The notes under the pieces were generated by a model that was given only the letters and a program-made list of their open reading frames with translations, was not told where the DNA came from and searched no databases. The position numbers and the translations under genes are program-made. This document shows, piece after piece, positions 1 to 7,589 of a stretch of 64,000 nt of DNA. Positions within the stretch are counted from its first letter, which is position 1; each line of letters starts with the position of its first letter. The DNA is from Aquimarina sp. MAR_2010_214 (GTDB lineage: Bacteria; Bacteroidota; Bacteroidia; Flavobacteriales; Flavobacteriaceae). The stretch covers positions 2,852,001-2,916,000 of the forward strand of contig NZ_PJMS01000001.1 of the NCBI RefSeq assembly GCF_002846555.1. Reading direction: 5' to 3'.

Positions 1-122
1 CTTTCGAGGCTCACTAAAACAACTCCTAATAAAAAAGCAGAAAGTAGTGCTCCTAAACCATCGATTAGAAAAAGTCGTTTAGGATGCATCACCATTTTAT
101 TTGTAATCTGTTGAAAAATCAT
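1..122 (-). CDS. Partial membrane protein (C-terminus outside window)
   Basis: An open minus-strand frame starts at ATG 122 and runs off the left edge, giving about 40 residues. It begins MIFQQITNKMVMHPK and continues into a hydrophobic stretch (LIDGLGALLSAFLLGVVLV) that looks like a first membrane helix. The pattern HPKRLFLIDGLGA resembles small multi-helix membrane proteins of flavobacteria with no assigned function. The start could also be the internal ATGs at residues 10 or 12. Only the N-terminus is visible, so no function is assigned. Confidence 0.5.
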   Translation of the reverse strand, partial: MIFQQITNKMVMHPKRLFLIDGLGALLSAFLLGVVLVSLE

Positions 123-130
123 AGTTTTCT

Positions 131-460
131 CATAGTATTTAAATGGATATGAATACATTTAAGTATACAAAGAAATAAAGAAACCCTCAATAAGAGACCT
201 TAGAACAAGTTATTTTATAACAAATCATGAGTTTTATTAATGATTACTGGTGTTGTAAGTGGTTCTAAATTAGTTGTATAATCGCAATTTAATCTCGAAT
301 AATACGATGTAATGAAATCAGTTTTGATCATTTCATCGTTGTATTCTGTTTTGTTGTATCATATAAGAAAACAACCTTTGTTCTGATATATATGTTTTAG
401 TATTACATTTGAATATATATAATTATGCTTTTATAATTTGTATAGACGAATAGAGTGTTT
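131..460. other. Intergenic region with one hairpin
   Basis: About 330 bases separate two divergent genes. No convincing reading frame is seen. An imperfect inverted repeat at about 297-346 (arms reading GAATAATACGATG and CATCGTTGTATTC with a loop near 319-328) could form a hairpin. It has no clear T-run, so it may be an operator or a short RNA structure rather than a terminator. Confidence 0.4.
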
Positions 461-1144
461 ATGAAGAAAAAAGACAATGAAATTAAAACTAAAAAAATAA
501 AGAAGCCTTGGCCAACTAAAGATGCTATGGAACAGGTTTATGAAATGAAACTCTGGGGTGGTAATACATCTGATTTTTATTCAGGTTTAGGATCACATCA
601 TCCCGAGATAGTAAATCCATATATAGACGTTTTAACATCATTTTTAACCTCTTTTAAAAAACCTCTTGTAGTGTGTGATTTAGGTTGTGGGGATTTTAAT
701 GTAGGAAAAGAACTGGTAAAACATACTAAGCAGTATATTGCTGTAGATATAGTAAGAAATCTTATAGAACGTAATAAAGAAAAATTTAAAGAGGAAAATT
801 TAGAATTCCGTTGTTTGGATATAGCGGTAGATGATTTACCTTCTGGAGACTGTGCTTTATTAAGACAAGTACTACAACATTTATCGAATGCTGAAGTACA
901 AAATATAGTGGAAAAGCTAGCCAATTTTAAATATGTTATGTTAACCGAACATATACCTGAAGGAAATTTTATACCCAATAAAGAGATTATTTCTGGACAA
1001 GGAATTAGGCTAAAAAAGCAAAGTGGTCTAAATTTATTAGCTCCACCATTTAATTTTGAGGTTAAAGAAGAAAAACAATTATTGTCTGTTATTTCGAATG
1101 ATTTCAGAGGGGTTATAGTAACGACATTTTATAAAGTGTTTTAA
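461..1144 (+). CDS. Class I SAM-dependent methyltransferase
   Basis: A cytoplasmic methyltransferase of about 227 residues. Motif I, VVCDLGCGDFNVG, lies near residues 70-82 and is followed by YIAVDIV, whose Asp would hold the SAM ribose; LRQVLQHL near residues 137-144 fits the post-motif region. The sequence WGGNTSDFYSGLGSHHP before the Rossmann fold is typical of a flavobacterial group of small-molecule or peptide methyltransferases of unknown substrate. I chose ATG 461; an in-frame GTG two codons upstream (455) is possible. The gene stands alone, divergent from the membrane protein on the left, so context gives no substrate. Confidence 0.85.
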   Translation: MKKKDNEIKTKKIKKPWPTKDAMEQVYEMKLWGGNTSDFYSGLGSHHPEIVNPYIDVLTSFLTSFKKPLVVCDLGCGDFNVGKELVKHTKQYIAVDIVRNLIERNKEKFKEENLEFRCLDIAVDDLPSGDCALLRQVLQHLSNAEVQNIVEKLANFKYVMLTEHIPEGNFIPNKEIISGQGIRLKKQSGLNLLAPPFNFEVKEEKQLLSVISNDFRGVIVTTFYKVF

Positions 1145-1316
1145 CTACATCTATGTTGATTAACCAGGACTGTAGTCAAATTCTTTATAGCATTTCTGTT
1201 GTGATTACTTATATAGATTGGTACAAATCTGTATAAGTACATACCATGTAAAAAATCTACAAAAATAGAGTAGGTGAGAACAAGTGCTTATTAGCGGCCA
1301 TTGTTGAAGAGAGCCT

Positions 1317-2042
1317 TTATTTTTTGGGTAGATACAATTTCATATTCTTAATTTCTAACTCATCCAAATGCCCCATTTTTTTCTCATCTTTAGTTATCAG
1401 ATGCATATGCAAAAATGAGTTGTGATGTGTAAAAACCCCTTTATGATCTGTAGAGAAAAAACCAACAATCTCTACTTCGTCATCTTTTAGTCTGTAATTT
1501 ATTTGCCCTTGATGAGCTTCATCTGGTGAAGAAACTTTTGTTCCTTCCGGTAGATTTTGTATGTGAATGATTGCTTTAGAAATCTTACCTGTCAGTTTGA
1601 ATACAAATGGACGTTTAAATTCAGTAGTTTTTTCGTTAATAAATTTTTCAAGATCTTGAATTGTCTTAATATTTGAAGGAATTTCTATTTCAGTCCATTC
1701 ATCTACATTTGCAGAAACAAAGAAAGGTGCTGAAACATTAAAATTCTTTTCAACTGTCATTGTTGAGTCTGAAGTTACTCTTGATACATAACTTTTTCCA
1801 TCATTAATTAGCAGTTCTCCTGTCAAATAACTTTCAGGCCCAAGCCCATAAAGCCCTTTCTTATCAGAAATAGTATCTAGATTAATACTACTTCCTAATT
1901 GACCTCTCCACATTACATTTTTCATTGCTCCCACAATTTTAATGTTAGAATTTGATTGTTCTATTTGCGATTCTTTTTTAGTCGAATTACAACTTAAAAG
2001 CAAAACTGTAAGCAATCCTGATACTAAATTTTTAATTGTCAT
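1317..2042 (-). CDS. Acetolactate-decarboxylase-like lipoprotein
   Basis: The N-terminus is a lipoprotein signal ending in LLLSC (Cys18), so the protein is probably anchored in a membrane outside the cytoplasm. The mature part resembles alpha-acetolactate decarboxylase, which makes acetoin from 2-acetolactate: GLGPESYLTGELLINDG matches the early GLGTF..LDGE block, and LHMHLITKDEKKMGHLDE near residues 211-228 matches the HxH...GH zinc block (His212, His214, His225). It is single-copy here with no acetolactate synthase beside it. A lipid-anchored location is unusual for a fermentation enzyme, so its substrate may differ. Family call fairly sure, reaction less so. Confidence 0.75.
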   Translation of the reverse strand: MTIKNLVSGLLTVLLLSCNSTKKESQIEQSNSNIKIVGAMKNVMWRGQLGSSINLDTISDKKGLYGLGPESYLTGELLINDGKSYVSRVTSDSTMTVEKNFNVSAPFFVSANVDEWTEIEIPSNIKTIQDLEKFINEKTTEFKRPFVFKLTGKISKAIIHIQNLPEGTKVSSPDEAHQGQINYRLKDDEVEIVGFFSTDHKGVFTHHNSFLHMHLITKDEKKMGHLDELEIKNMKLYLPKK

Positions 2043-2235
2043 TTATTGTTATTCAATTTTGATGATATTAATACCATGCTAACTATACTTCTTTTATATA
2101 AGTAGCTAAAATAGTAAATCTTTAATGTTTTTACGGTTTGGTAAAGGAGGTATACTTTATGTTTTAACGAATTCGAGACTAGTGATCTGGGGAAGTGTTT
2201 TATATACCTTATTTGATACCTAAGGGTTTTTTTGT

Positions 2236-3213
2236 TTATAAAATTATATTAAATAAGTAACCTGAAATAATTATGCAGAGTGTTACTACTCCAAAAAAGA
2301 TAGCAATCAGTTTTATAGTCATTACTTTTTTTAAAAGCATTGCTTCTGGTAACGATAAGCCAACAACGCCCATCATAAAAGCAATTGCAGTACCCAAAGG
2401 AATGCCTTTTGCAACTAAAACTTGAACTACTGGAAGTATACCTGATGCGTTTGAATACATTGGAATGGCTAAAATGGTAGCAATTGGCACTGCAAACAGA
2501 TTGTCTTTGTCCATATATTTTTCAAAGAATCCTTCAGGAATATAACCGTGCATCAAACCACCAATGGCGATTCCTACCAATACATAGGGAACAACGCCTT
2601 TAAGAATTTTAAACACGTCATCCCAAATTAAAGGCAATCTTTGTTTTAAGGTTTGTTTCTCGGCAATAAAAGCGTCTTGTTCTTTTTGAGCAGTCATTAA
2701 AACTTCTTTTACCCAAGATGTTAAAAAAGATTCTAATTTTAATTTTTGAAGGATTACACCAGAAACAGTACCTAATAAAATACCACTAACGATATAAATA
2801 ATAGTTGTTTTAATACCGAACAAACCAACAAAAAGTCCAATTGCAACCTCATTGACTAAGGGCGAAGTAATCAAAAACGAAAAGGTAACACCTAATGGGA
2901 TTCCACCTCTCACAAAACCAATAAATAAGGGGACTGATGAACAAGAGCAAAAGGGGGTTACCACACCAAAAAGACTTGCCATTAAGTATTCTAATCCATA
3001 TAATTTATTTCGTGATAGATAATTTTTAACCTTGTCTACAGGAAAGTAACTATTAACAATTCCCATTAAAAAAATGACGATAAAAAGAAGAATTAAAATT
3101 TTTACAGTATCATAAATAAAGAAATTCAATGCTTCAGCTAAATGCTGTTCCTTGTCTAAATTTAGGACATCATATACCAACCAATCTGCAATGTTTTGTA
3201 ACCAGTCAAACAT
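2236..3213 (-). CDS. ArsP/YraQ-family permease (heavy metal or organoarsenical efflux)
   Basis: A polytopic inner-membrane protein of about 325 residues with some eight hydrophobic segments and the family block VTPFCSCSSVPLF near residues 88-100, followed by SFLITSPLVNE. This is the DUF318/ArsP_1 permease family, which includes organoarsenical and Cu/Zn efflux carriers. A central hydrophilic loop (about residues 170-200) separates two homologous halves. I chose ATG 3213, because the longer frame would start at TTG 3237. The start overlaps the end of a 50-codon frame by 8 bases, and a CPKC thioredoxin lies just upstream, so the three probably form one operon in which the small redox protein serves the permease. 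Confidence 0.85.
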   Translation of the reverse strand: MFDWLQNIADWLVYDVLNLDKEQHLAEALNFFIYDTVKILILLFIVIFLMGIVNSYFPVDKVKNYLSRNKLYGLEYLMASLFGVVTPFCSCSSVPLFIGFVRGGIPLGVTFSFLITSPLVNEVAIGLFVGLFGIKTTIIYIVSGILLGTVSGVILQKLKLESFLTSWVKEVLMTAQKEQDAFIAEKQTLKQRLPLIWDDVFKILKGVVPYVLVGIAIGGLMHGYIPEGFFEKYMDKDNLFAVPIATILAIPMYSNASGILPVVQVLVAKGIPLGTAIAFMMGVVGLSLPEAMLLKKVMTIKLIAIFFGVVTLCIIISGYLFNIIL

Positions 3214-3358
3214 TGTCAATCGTGTTAATAGCAGCAAAAGCCTTCAAAAGTAATTCGACAGTAAAGGTAGTAATGCCAAAACCTTTATTAGATTGCTTTA
3301 TATGAATATCAGTATCCTGATTTGAAAAAGATAAAGCTTTACTATGATCATTTAGCAT
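3206..3358 (-). CDS. Putative 50-residue protein between thioredoxin and permease
   Basis: Starting at ATG 3358, 11 bases after the thioredoxin stop, a frame of 50 codons ends in TGA at 3206-3208, overlapping the permease ATG by 8 bases. The product begins MLNDHSKALSFSNQDTDIHI and ends LLKAFAAINTIDNV. I do not recognise it. The tight packing on both sides and the short stop/start overlap are what one expects of a translationally coupled operon gene, but a chance open frame of this length is possible in 130 bases. Confidence 0.4.
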   Translation of the reverse strand: MLNDHSKALSFSNQDTDIHIKQSNKGFGITTFTVELLLKAFAAINTIDNV

Positions 3359-3369
3359 ATGTATTGTAA

Positions 3370-3612
3370 TTAGTTTAAAAGTGACAATACCTCATCTTTT
3401 GAAGGTATTCTGCCTTTTATAGTAATAACATCATCTATTACCAAGGCAGGTGTTGTCATTACGTTGAATTTCATAATCTCGGTAATATCCTCGACTTTTT
3501 CAATTGTTGCATCAATATTGTTTTCAGAAACAACATCTTGAACAACATTCGTCATCTTTTTACATTTTGGACATCCTGTTCCTAGTATTTTAATAATAGC
3601 CATAATATTCAT
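3370..3612 (-). CDS. Small thioredoxin-like redox protein (CPKC)
   Basis: An 80-residue thioredoxin-fold protein with the active-site motif CPKC at residues 14-17 (GTGCPKCKK) and the cis-proline segment MTTPALVIDD near residues 52-61. This belongs to the thioredoxin_3 group of redox-active disulfide proteins, commonly next to DUF318/ArsP permeases. It is cytoplasmic, with no signal peptide. ATG 3612 or ATG 3603 (fourth codon) could be the start; MAIIKILGTGC from the latter is the more usual N-terminus. It is first in the operon with the 50-codon frame and the permease. No ArsR regulator is adjacent. Confidence 0.85.
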   Translation of the reverse strand: MNIMAIIKILGTGCPKCKKMTNVVQDVVSENNIDATIEKVEDITEIMKFNVMTTPALVIDDVITIKGRIPSKDEVLSLLN

Positions 3613-3907
3613 ATTTCTTACGACGAATATAAGATTGTGAATTATGTAAAAATGTGATTTTTGTCACACTTGTATAAATATATTTTCAAAGGTGTTTTTG
3701 ATTTGTTTTTTCAGCTTATAGGGCACAATTGTTGTGTGTAGCTAAAATAATATATCCATGCCCTTTTTTATTATGATGTCTGGTAACTTTGTAGGGGGAC
3801 ACTTTATACTTAAGCAAAGTCAGGAGACTTTACCAGACTAGGTAGGTTTTTTCTCGTTTACAAATTTGGGTAATTTCAAATTGTCAAATCTCTTTTTGTC
3901 AAGCTTT
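3613..3907. other. Intergenic region with nested inverted repeat
   Basis: No gene is visible here. A nine-base perfect arm GTCTGGTAA (3778-3786) pairs with TTACCAGAC (3830-3838), and inside it CTTTG (3787-3791) pairs with CAAAG (3815-3819), giving a two-part hairpin. A T-rich run follows at about 3847. It could end plus-strand transcripts or be a dispersed palindromic repeat. Confidence 0.4.
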
Positions 3908-4099
3908 CTAATTTGAACGTATTAATTTAGATTTTCCAAAAGTTAATACGATTAGCAATATTCCTATTCCAATACCTGTAAATGAACCTTTGATTAGGTC
4001 AGATAATTCTACATAATGTGCAAATATTTGAGTTAATGCAATTATTAACATACCCACTGATAATAGAATTATTGATTTTTTTTTAGTAATGCTATTCAT
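3908..4099 (-). CDS. Small two-helix membrane protein
   Basis: A 63-residue protein with two hydrophobic segments (about residues 10-28, SIILLSVGMLIIALTQIFA, and about 38-55, FTGIGIGILLIVLTFG) joined by a short acidic loop, with basic residues at both ends. The family is not recognised. It is the last gene after the alpha/beta hydrolase and the four-helix membrane protein, 74 bases behind the latter, and so likely belongs to the same TetR-controlled transcript. Confidence 0.65.
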   Translation of the reverse strand: MNSITKKKSIILLSVGMLIIALTQIFAHYVELSDLIKGSFTGIGIGILLIVLTFGKSKLIRSN

Positions 4100-4173
4100 T
4101 TCTATCGTTTTTATTATTAGTATTTCAAAAACATTATTTGTTACAGATTTTGTTCCAAATTATTGTGGATCCG

Positions 4174-4575
4174 CTATTTCTTTTTCACCTTCCATTTTTT
4201 CAATCCACCCAAAAAATATAGAATACCTATTAGTGTTGCAAAGATTCCCATAGTTGGGAAAAAATTATTCAATATTGAATACACTAACTCTGAAATACCT
4301 CGCAATAAATAAATTCCGGCTATTAGAAATATACCAAATTTTAAGAATGGAAGTTTCTTAAATGTACTACTTGCTGAAAGTCCGTATAATCCAAATACAA
4401 AAAATACCATTGCCACCAAAAGAGTTGCTACATATGGAAAGGAAAAATGAATTTGTGATAATTCTTTCATTTTTTCCTCAATTCCAAAAATTCTAAAAAC
4501 CTTTTCGAGCCAAAATAATCCGATTAAGTGGGCAATTGCTATTCCTATATTTAAATATCCTGCAAGTTTTAGCAT
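4174..4575 (-). CDS. Four-helix membrane protein, unknown function
   Basis: A 133-residue protein with four predicted membrane segments (around residues 5-25, 46-68, 78-97 and 108-126) and a basic tail KKWKVKKK. It resembles small uncharacterised membrane proteins of flavobacteria. It starts 13 bases after the stop of the alpha/beta hydrolase gene, so the two are almost surely co-transcribed and under the divergent TetR repressor. No catalytic motif is visible. Confidence 0.75.
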   Translation of the reverse strand: MLKLAGYLNIGIAIAHLIGLFWLEKVFRIFGIEEKMKELSQIHFSFPYVATLLVAMVFFVFGLYGLSASSTFKKLPFLKFGIFLIAGIYLLRGISELVYSILNNFFPTMGIFATLIGILYFLGGLKKWKVKKK

Positions 4576-4588
4576 ATTTCCTCTTTTT

Positions 4589-5452
4589 TTAATTGATCCA
4601 TTTTTTTATTTTTTGCTGAATTAAAGAATAACTGTCTTTTGAAGGCATATGTTTTGAATTTTCTAAAAGATAAACTTCTTTCAGGTTAGAGAATAATTCT
4701 TTACTCCTTTTAGCTACCTTCTCTCCTGGGAAATACACATCGTTTTTAGCTGCTATTATATAAACAGGCGCTTTAAAGTTTCTGGTTGCTTTAGGCTTCA
4801 ATAATTTTGGTATCCTTGTGTCTAGTTTTATCCCTTTCATTATTAAACTCAACATTCTAATTAAAAAATCATCTTCAATAGGAACAAAAGCACTTAAGAA
4901 TGATTTTAGATGTTTCTCATTTTTGGTGATACGCCATCTGATTAATGGAAATGTAAGTTTCTTAGTAGATTCCCAAATACTTCCATTCACAATACCACTG
5001 GGTACTACTAAAATACATTTTTCAATGGATTGAGGGCTGTATGCGATTAACTTTTCAGCTATAAATGCTCCGTAAGATATTCCAACAATATTTGCTTTTT
5101 GTATGTTTAATTTTGTCAAAATTTCATTTGCCCAAAGCGCAAAAGAATCATCTTTAATGTTTATCACTTTTTCTTCACTCTTGGTCGCTTGCCCAATGGT
5201 TTCTACAACATAAAAGCAATAGTCATTTAAAATTCCTTTAATAGCCTCTAGTGTTATAGGCGCTCCAGCATTGTAACCATGGAATAGCACAATCTTTTTA
5301 CCATTTTCATTTCCTGCTTTAACAACTCTTGTTCTCCCAAATTTCGAATTTATATCAATATTACTATAATCAATGTTTAAACTTTGTAGTTTGAAATCAT
5401 ACAGATTCATTAAATCTATTTTTGCTTGATTATTCTTGTATATTGTTGACAT
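4589..5452 (-). CDS. Alpha/beta hydrolase
   Basis: A 287-residue cytoplasmic alpha/beta-fold hydrolase without signal peptide. The oxyanion region FHGYNAG is near residues 58-64, the nucleophile elbow GISYG centres on Ser126, the acid is likely Asp in AAKNDVYFPG, and the catalytic His is in NSKHMPSK (about residue 268). The substrate is unknown. It is divergent from a TetR regulator, with a perfect palindrome between the two starts, and heads a three-gene group with two membrane proteins. Such TetR/hydrolase pairs often respond to a small hydrophobic ligand; that is inference here. Confidence 0.85.
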   Translation of the reverse strand: MSTIYKNNQAKIDLMNLYDFKLQSLNIDYSNIDINSKFGRTRVVKAGNENGKKIVLFHGYNAGAPITLEAIKGILNDYCFYVVETIGQATKSEEKVINIKDDSFALWANEILTKLNIQKANIVGISYGAFIAEKLIAYSPQSIEKCILVVPSGIVNGSIWESTKKLTFPLIRWRITKNEKHLKSFLSAFVPIEDDFLIRMLSLIMKGIKLDTRIPKLLKPKATRNFKAPVYIIAAKNDVYFPGEKVAKRSKELFSNLKEVYLLENSKHMPSKDSYSLIQQKIKKWIN

Positions 5453-5469
5453 AATTATATTGATTTATA

Positions 5470-5477
5470 CAAATATA
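5470..5477 (-). promoter_or_regulatory. Bacteroidota -7 promoter box for the hydrolase operon
   Basis: On the minus strand the octamer TATATTTG matches the TAnnTTTG consensus and ends 17 bases before ATG 5452. Transcription would start inside a very short leader. The box is about 15 bases downstream of the palindromic operator, so bound repressor would block initiation. Confidence 0.55.
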
Positions 5478-5491
5478 TTTAATTTTTTTAT

Positions 5492-5513
5492 AATTAGTCC
5501 AATTGGACTAATT
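5492..5513. promoter_or_regulatory. 22-bp perfect palindrome, probable TetR operator
   Basis: The half-site AATTAGTCCAA is followed immediately by its exact complement TTGGACTAATT, giving a 22-bp perfect palindrome centred at 5502/5503 between the divergent hydrolase and TetR genes. It overlaps the -7 box of the regulator and sits just upstream of the -7 box of the hydrolase, the expected geometry for autoregulation plus repression of the hydrolase operon. Confidence 0.75.
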
Positions 5514-5516
5514 TTG
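5509..5516 (+). promoter_or_regulatory. -7 promoter box for the TetR gene, near-leaderless
   Basis: TAATTTTG fits TAnnTTTG and ends 7 bases before the ATG at 5524, so the transcript would have almost no leader. The box overlaps the right half of the palindromic operator. Confidence 0.5.
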
Positions 5517-5523
5517 TGAAATA

Positions 5524-6138
5524 ATGAAAACGAAAGAAAAGATTAAACATATCGCTAGAGAGCTTTTTAATAAAAAAGGTTTTAAAAACGTGACTTTGAG
5601 AGAAGTGGCTAAAAAACTGGCTATTAGCTATGGTAATGTTACTTATCATTTTAAAACCAAAAATCATTTGATTTTAAATTTATATGAAGACATGCTTTCT
5701 GAGACTTCAGAAATTCTAAAATCATTCGATTACAATAACCTATTTGAAGGTATATTAGATGCACCGAAACTTACTTTTGAAATCTCCTTGAAGTACTTGT
5801 TTTTTTATGTTGATTTTGTTGAAATTAAAAGAAATTATGCCAATATTTCTTTGAAAGTAGAACAAGACAATACAGATAGGAAAAAAGGATATTTACATAT
5901 TTTACAAAAGTTACAAACTCAAGGTATTATCCGAAAGGAGTTATCAGATAACGATTTAGATTATTTAATGGATTTAAGTGGTGCAATGCGGACTTTCTTT
6001 TTTATAAATCTTAATCCTGAAAATTTTTCGGATGCAGATTTAAAAGATCGATATGTTGTTTATGTAAATAATTTGATCTTTCCATATTTAACTTTGAAAG
6101 GTATAGAAAAGTATAAATCTTACCTGTTGTGCATTTAG
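5524..6138 (+). CDS. TetR-family transcriptional regulator
   Basis: A 204-residue regulator. The N-terminal helix-turn-helix spans about residues 1-50, including KGFKNVTLREVAKKLAIS and YGNVTYHFKTKNHL, the classic TetR recognition segment. The rest is helical, as expected for a ligand-binding dimer domain. It is divergent from the alpha/beta hydrolase operon and shares its promoter region with a perfect 22-bp palindrome, so it most likely represses both. The last codons (LLCI then TAG) lie inside the left end of the downstream inverted-repeat element, suggesting the element supplied or replaced the original C-terminus. Confidence 0.9.
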   Translation: MKTKEKIKHIARELFNKKGFKNVTLREVAKKLAISYGNVTYHFKTKNHLILNLYEDMLSETSEILKSFDYNNLFEGILDAPKLTFEISLKYLFFYVDFVEIKRNYANISLKVEQDNTDRKKGYLHILQKLQTQGIIRKELSDNDLDYLMDLSGAMRTFFFINLNPENFSDADLKDRYVVYVNNLIFPYLTLKGIEKYKSYLLCI

Positions 6139-6382
6139 AAATTAGTAGCATAAAAAAGCATCAATTCGAGTGGTTTTTCGAAATAGCCTCTCGACTACGC
6201 TCGAGATGATATGAATAAAAATTGTACTTCGGCAGACTCAGCAGAACTATCGAGAATAGCTTTTTTAACTCAAAATTCTCGTCATCCTGAGCGTGTCGAA
6301 GGGCTCGATACACTTCTTCCTTTGGTCGAAGCACTTGAATTGACGAATTTCGAATTAAAAAATCTCAAATGCACAACGGGTA
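6121..6382. repeat. Inverted-repeat element (MITE- or REP-like)
   Basis: Arms 6121-6136 and 6367-6382 are inverted copies (15 of 16 match, core TTGTGCATTT). A second inner pair follows: TCAATTCGAGTG at 6161-6172 against the complement of CACTTGAATTGA at 6332-6343. Between them lie CTCGACTACGCTCGAG and GTCATCCTGAGCGTGTCGAA, words typical of dispersed flavobacterial palindromic repeats. No protein is encoded; a 61-codon frame inside is a by-product. Confidence 0.6.
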
Positions 6383-6814
6383 AATCTTATATATAGTAAC
6401 TTATTGTTCCATCATCAAATGGTCTTACAAAAAAGCAAAAACAAAACCCGTCCCAACAAGGGGATACCCCCTTGTCGATATGGTGGTATCCCTATCAAGA
6501 TATGGTTCGAGCAGATATTTTAATGCTTCGTGGGGTGATGATGACCCTTCGAAGGGATACAGTGAGGGTTCGAGCAGATATCAGATGGTCTAAAGGGCTT
6601 GGCAGGATGGATAAAAGTGATCCCTTTTGGGGTTCGAAGCCATAAGAGGAACCTTTGAAGGACTTCAGTAACACTTTGAAGAGTGTTTTTAAGGGGTAGA
6701 AGCATCTAGATAACGCTTCGAGCTATGTTTCTGGATGATTTTTTATAGAGTTTGTTTATTGTAGTAGTTTCTTACTCGTATTGCTACTAGTGAGACGCTA
6801 GTGGTAGGGGATAA
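6383..6814. other. Non-coding region with direct repeats and a hairpin
   Basis: This stretch is visibly richer in G and C than the genes around it and has no credible gene. It holds a strong hairpin, CAAGGGG (6457-6463) with CCCCTTG (6468-6474), a 15-base direct repeat GGTTCGAGCAGATAT at 6504-6518 and 6567-6581, and several TTCGA words. A 61-codon minus frame at 6520-6705 has atypical composition and is rejected. It looks like a clutter of degraded repeats beside the cassette-like array. Confidence 0.4.
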
Positions 6815-6855
6815 CCTAACGACCTCTGGACTTACCATAGGACACATTGTTAGCT
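6815..6855 (-). repeat. AttC-like cassette boundary A
   Basis: Read on the minus strand it runs from GCTAACAATGTG to CGTTAGGT, matching the integron-type core pair (RYYYAAC and GTTRRRY). It follows the stop of the 192-residue lipoprotein gene by a few bases. It is shorter than the other boundaries and its inner stem is weak, so it may be a truncated outer end of the array. Confidence 0.35.
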
Positions 6856-6859
6856 GTTG

Positions 6860-7438
6860 TTATTTTTTAAGGTTCAATATTCTATTATGCCTTAAATTAT
6901 AATTTGATCCACTATTGTTGAATGGACTAAAAAAATAAACTGTCCCAAAATCTACTTTTTTAGAATCAGTTATAATATTGCCATCATTTAATAGTCCAAT
7001 TCTAAATTTATACGATTGAAATTCATTAATTAATAATGCAGGCAATATATATCCTTTCCTATTTTGCTCAAAATATCCATTTTTTATTTTCCCTCTAATA
7101 GTATAAGTCTTTAAGACGCTATTGTTGATTTTAAGTTTAGCTTTAATCTTATTTTTATTCAATACTGATAGAGTTATAAAAAATAAAGGTTCAATTCCAG
7201 ATTTCTTTCTAATTTTATAAACTAACTTACTTTCTTTATTTGTACAAAAAGAACCTAAAAAATAATCTGAATATGAAAGGTATTTATTTTCATCGATTTT
7301 ATATGTACCATCTATTAAATTCAAATTTTCCCTAGTCAATTCAACTTTGTTTTCAATTATTTCATTTTTTTTTAATGTAGCACAAGAATAATTTAGAAGT
7401 ACAATACACAAATAAGTAATAATTTTATAAAATTTCAT
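6860..7438 (-). CDS. Hypothetical lipoprotein (cassette gene)
   Basis: A 192-residue protein with a lipoprotein signal (MKFYKIITYLCIVLLNYSC, Cys19) and a mature part rich in beta-type sequence with many Lys and Asn. I do not recognise the family. Features are YSDYFLGSFCTNKESKLVYKI near residues 55-75 and FGTVYFFSPFNNSGS near the end. It is enclosed by cassette-like boundaries A (after its stop) and B (before its start) and is transcribed in the same direction as the neighbouring cassette genes. Confidence 0.7.
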   Translation of the reverse strand: MKFYKIITYLCIVLLNYSCATLKKNEIIENKVELTRENLNLIDGTYKIDENKYLSYSDYFLGSFCTNKESKLVYKIRKKSGIEPLFFITLSVLNKNKIKAKLKINNSVLKTYTIRGKIKNGYFEQNRKGYILPALLINEFQSYKFRIGLLNDGNIITDSKKVDFGTVYFFSPFNNSGSNYNLRHNRILNLKK

Positions 7439-7487
7439 GAATGACTTTTTAAGAGGATTCTGATTCTTTAGTTTCGTGTTTTAATAA

Positions 7488-7583
7488 CAGCTAACGTGAT
7501 TGTATATGGTTTTTTGCGTGTTTTAAGTAGTGAATTTCGTAAATAAGCTAAAAGCAGCAATTAATTTTATACGGTGTTGGCAG
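7488..7583 (-). repeat. AttC-like cassette boundary B
   Basis: On the minus strand it opens with GCCAACACCGTATAAAAT and closes with CATATACAATCACGTTAGC. The arms pair imperfectly, and the inner arms AATTGCTGCTTTTAG and TTTTTTGCGTGTTTTAAG also pair. It resembles boundary E along most of its plus-strand left arm, including TTGCGTGTTT, which shows that these spacers are one repeat family. Confidence 0.55.
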
Positions 7584-7589
7584 TAGTAT

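Noticed and set aside
598..978. 126-codon minus-strand frame inside the methyltransferase
   Set aside because: Antisense shadow of a gene with clear SAM motifs; no family features of its own.
6211..6396. 61-codon plus-strand frame
   Set aside because: It lies wholly inside the inverted-repeat element and its codons follow the repeat words, not protein-like composition.
6457..6474. CAAGGGG/CCCCTTG hairpin as a terminator
   Set aside because: No T-run follows on either strand and no gene ends close by in a suitable direction.
6520..6705. 61-codon minus-strand frame
   Set aside because: Located in the repeat patch; the product is odd in composition (many His, Pro) and has no operon context or ribosome site.
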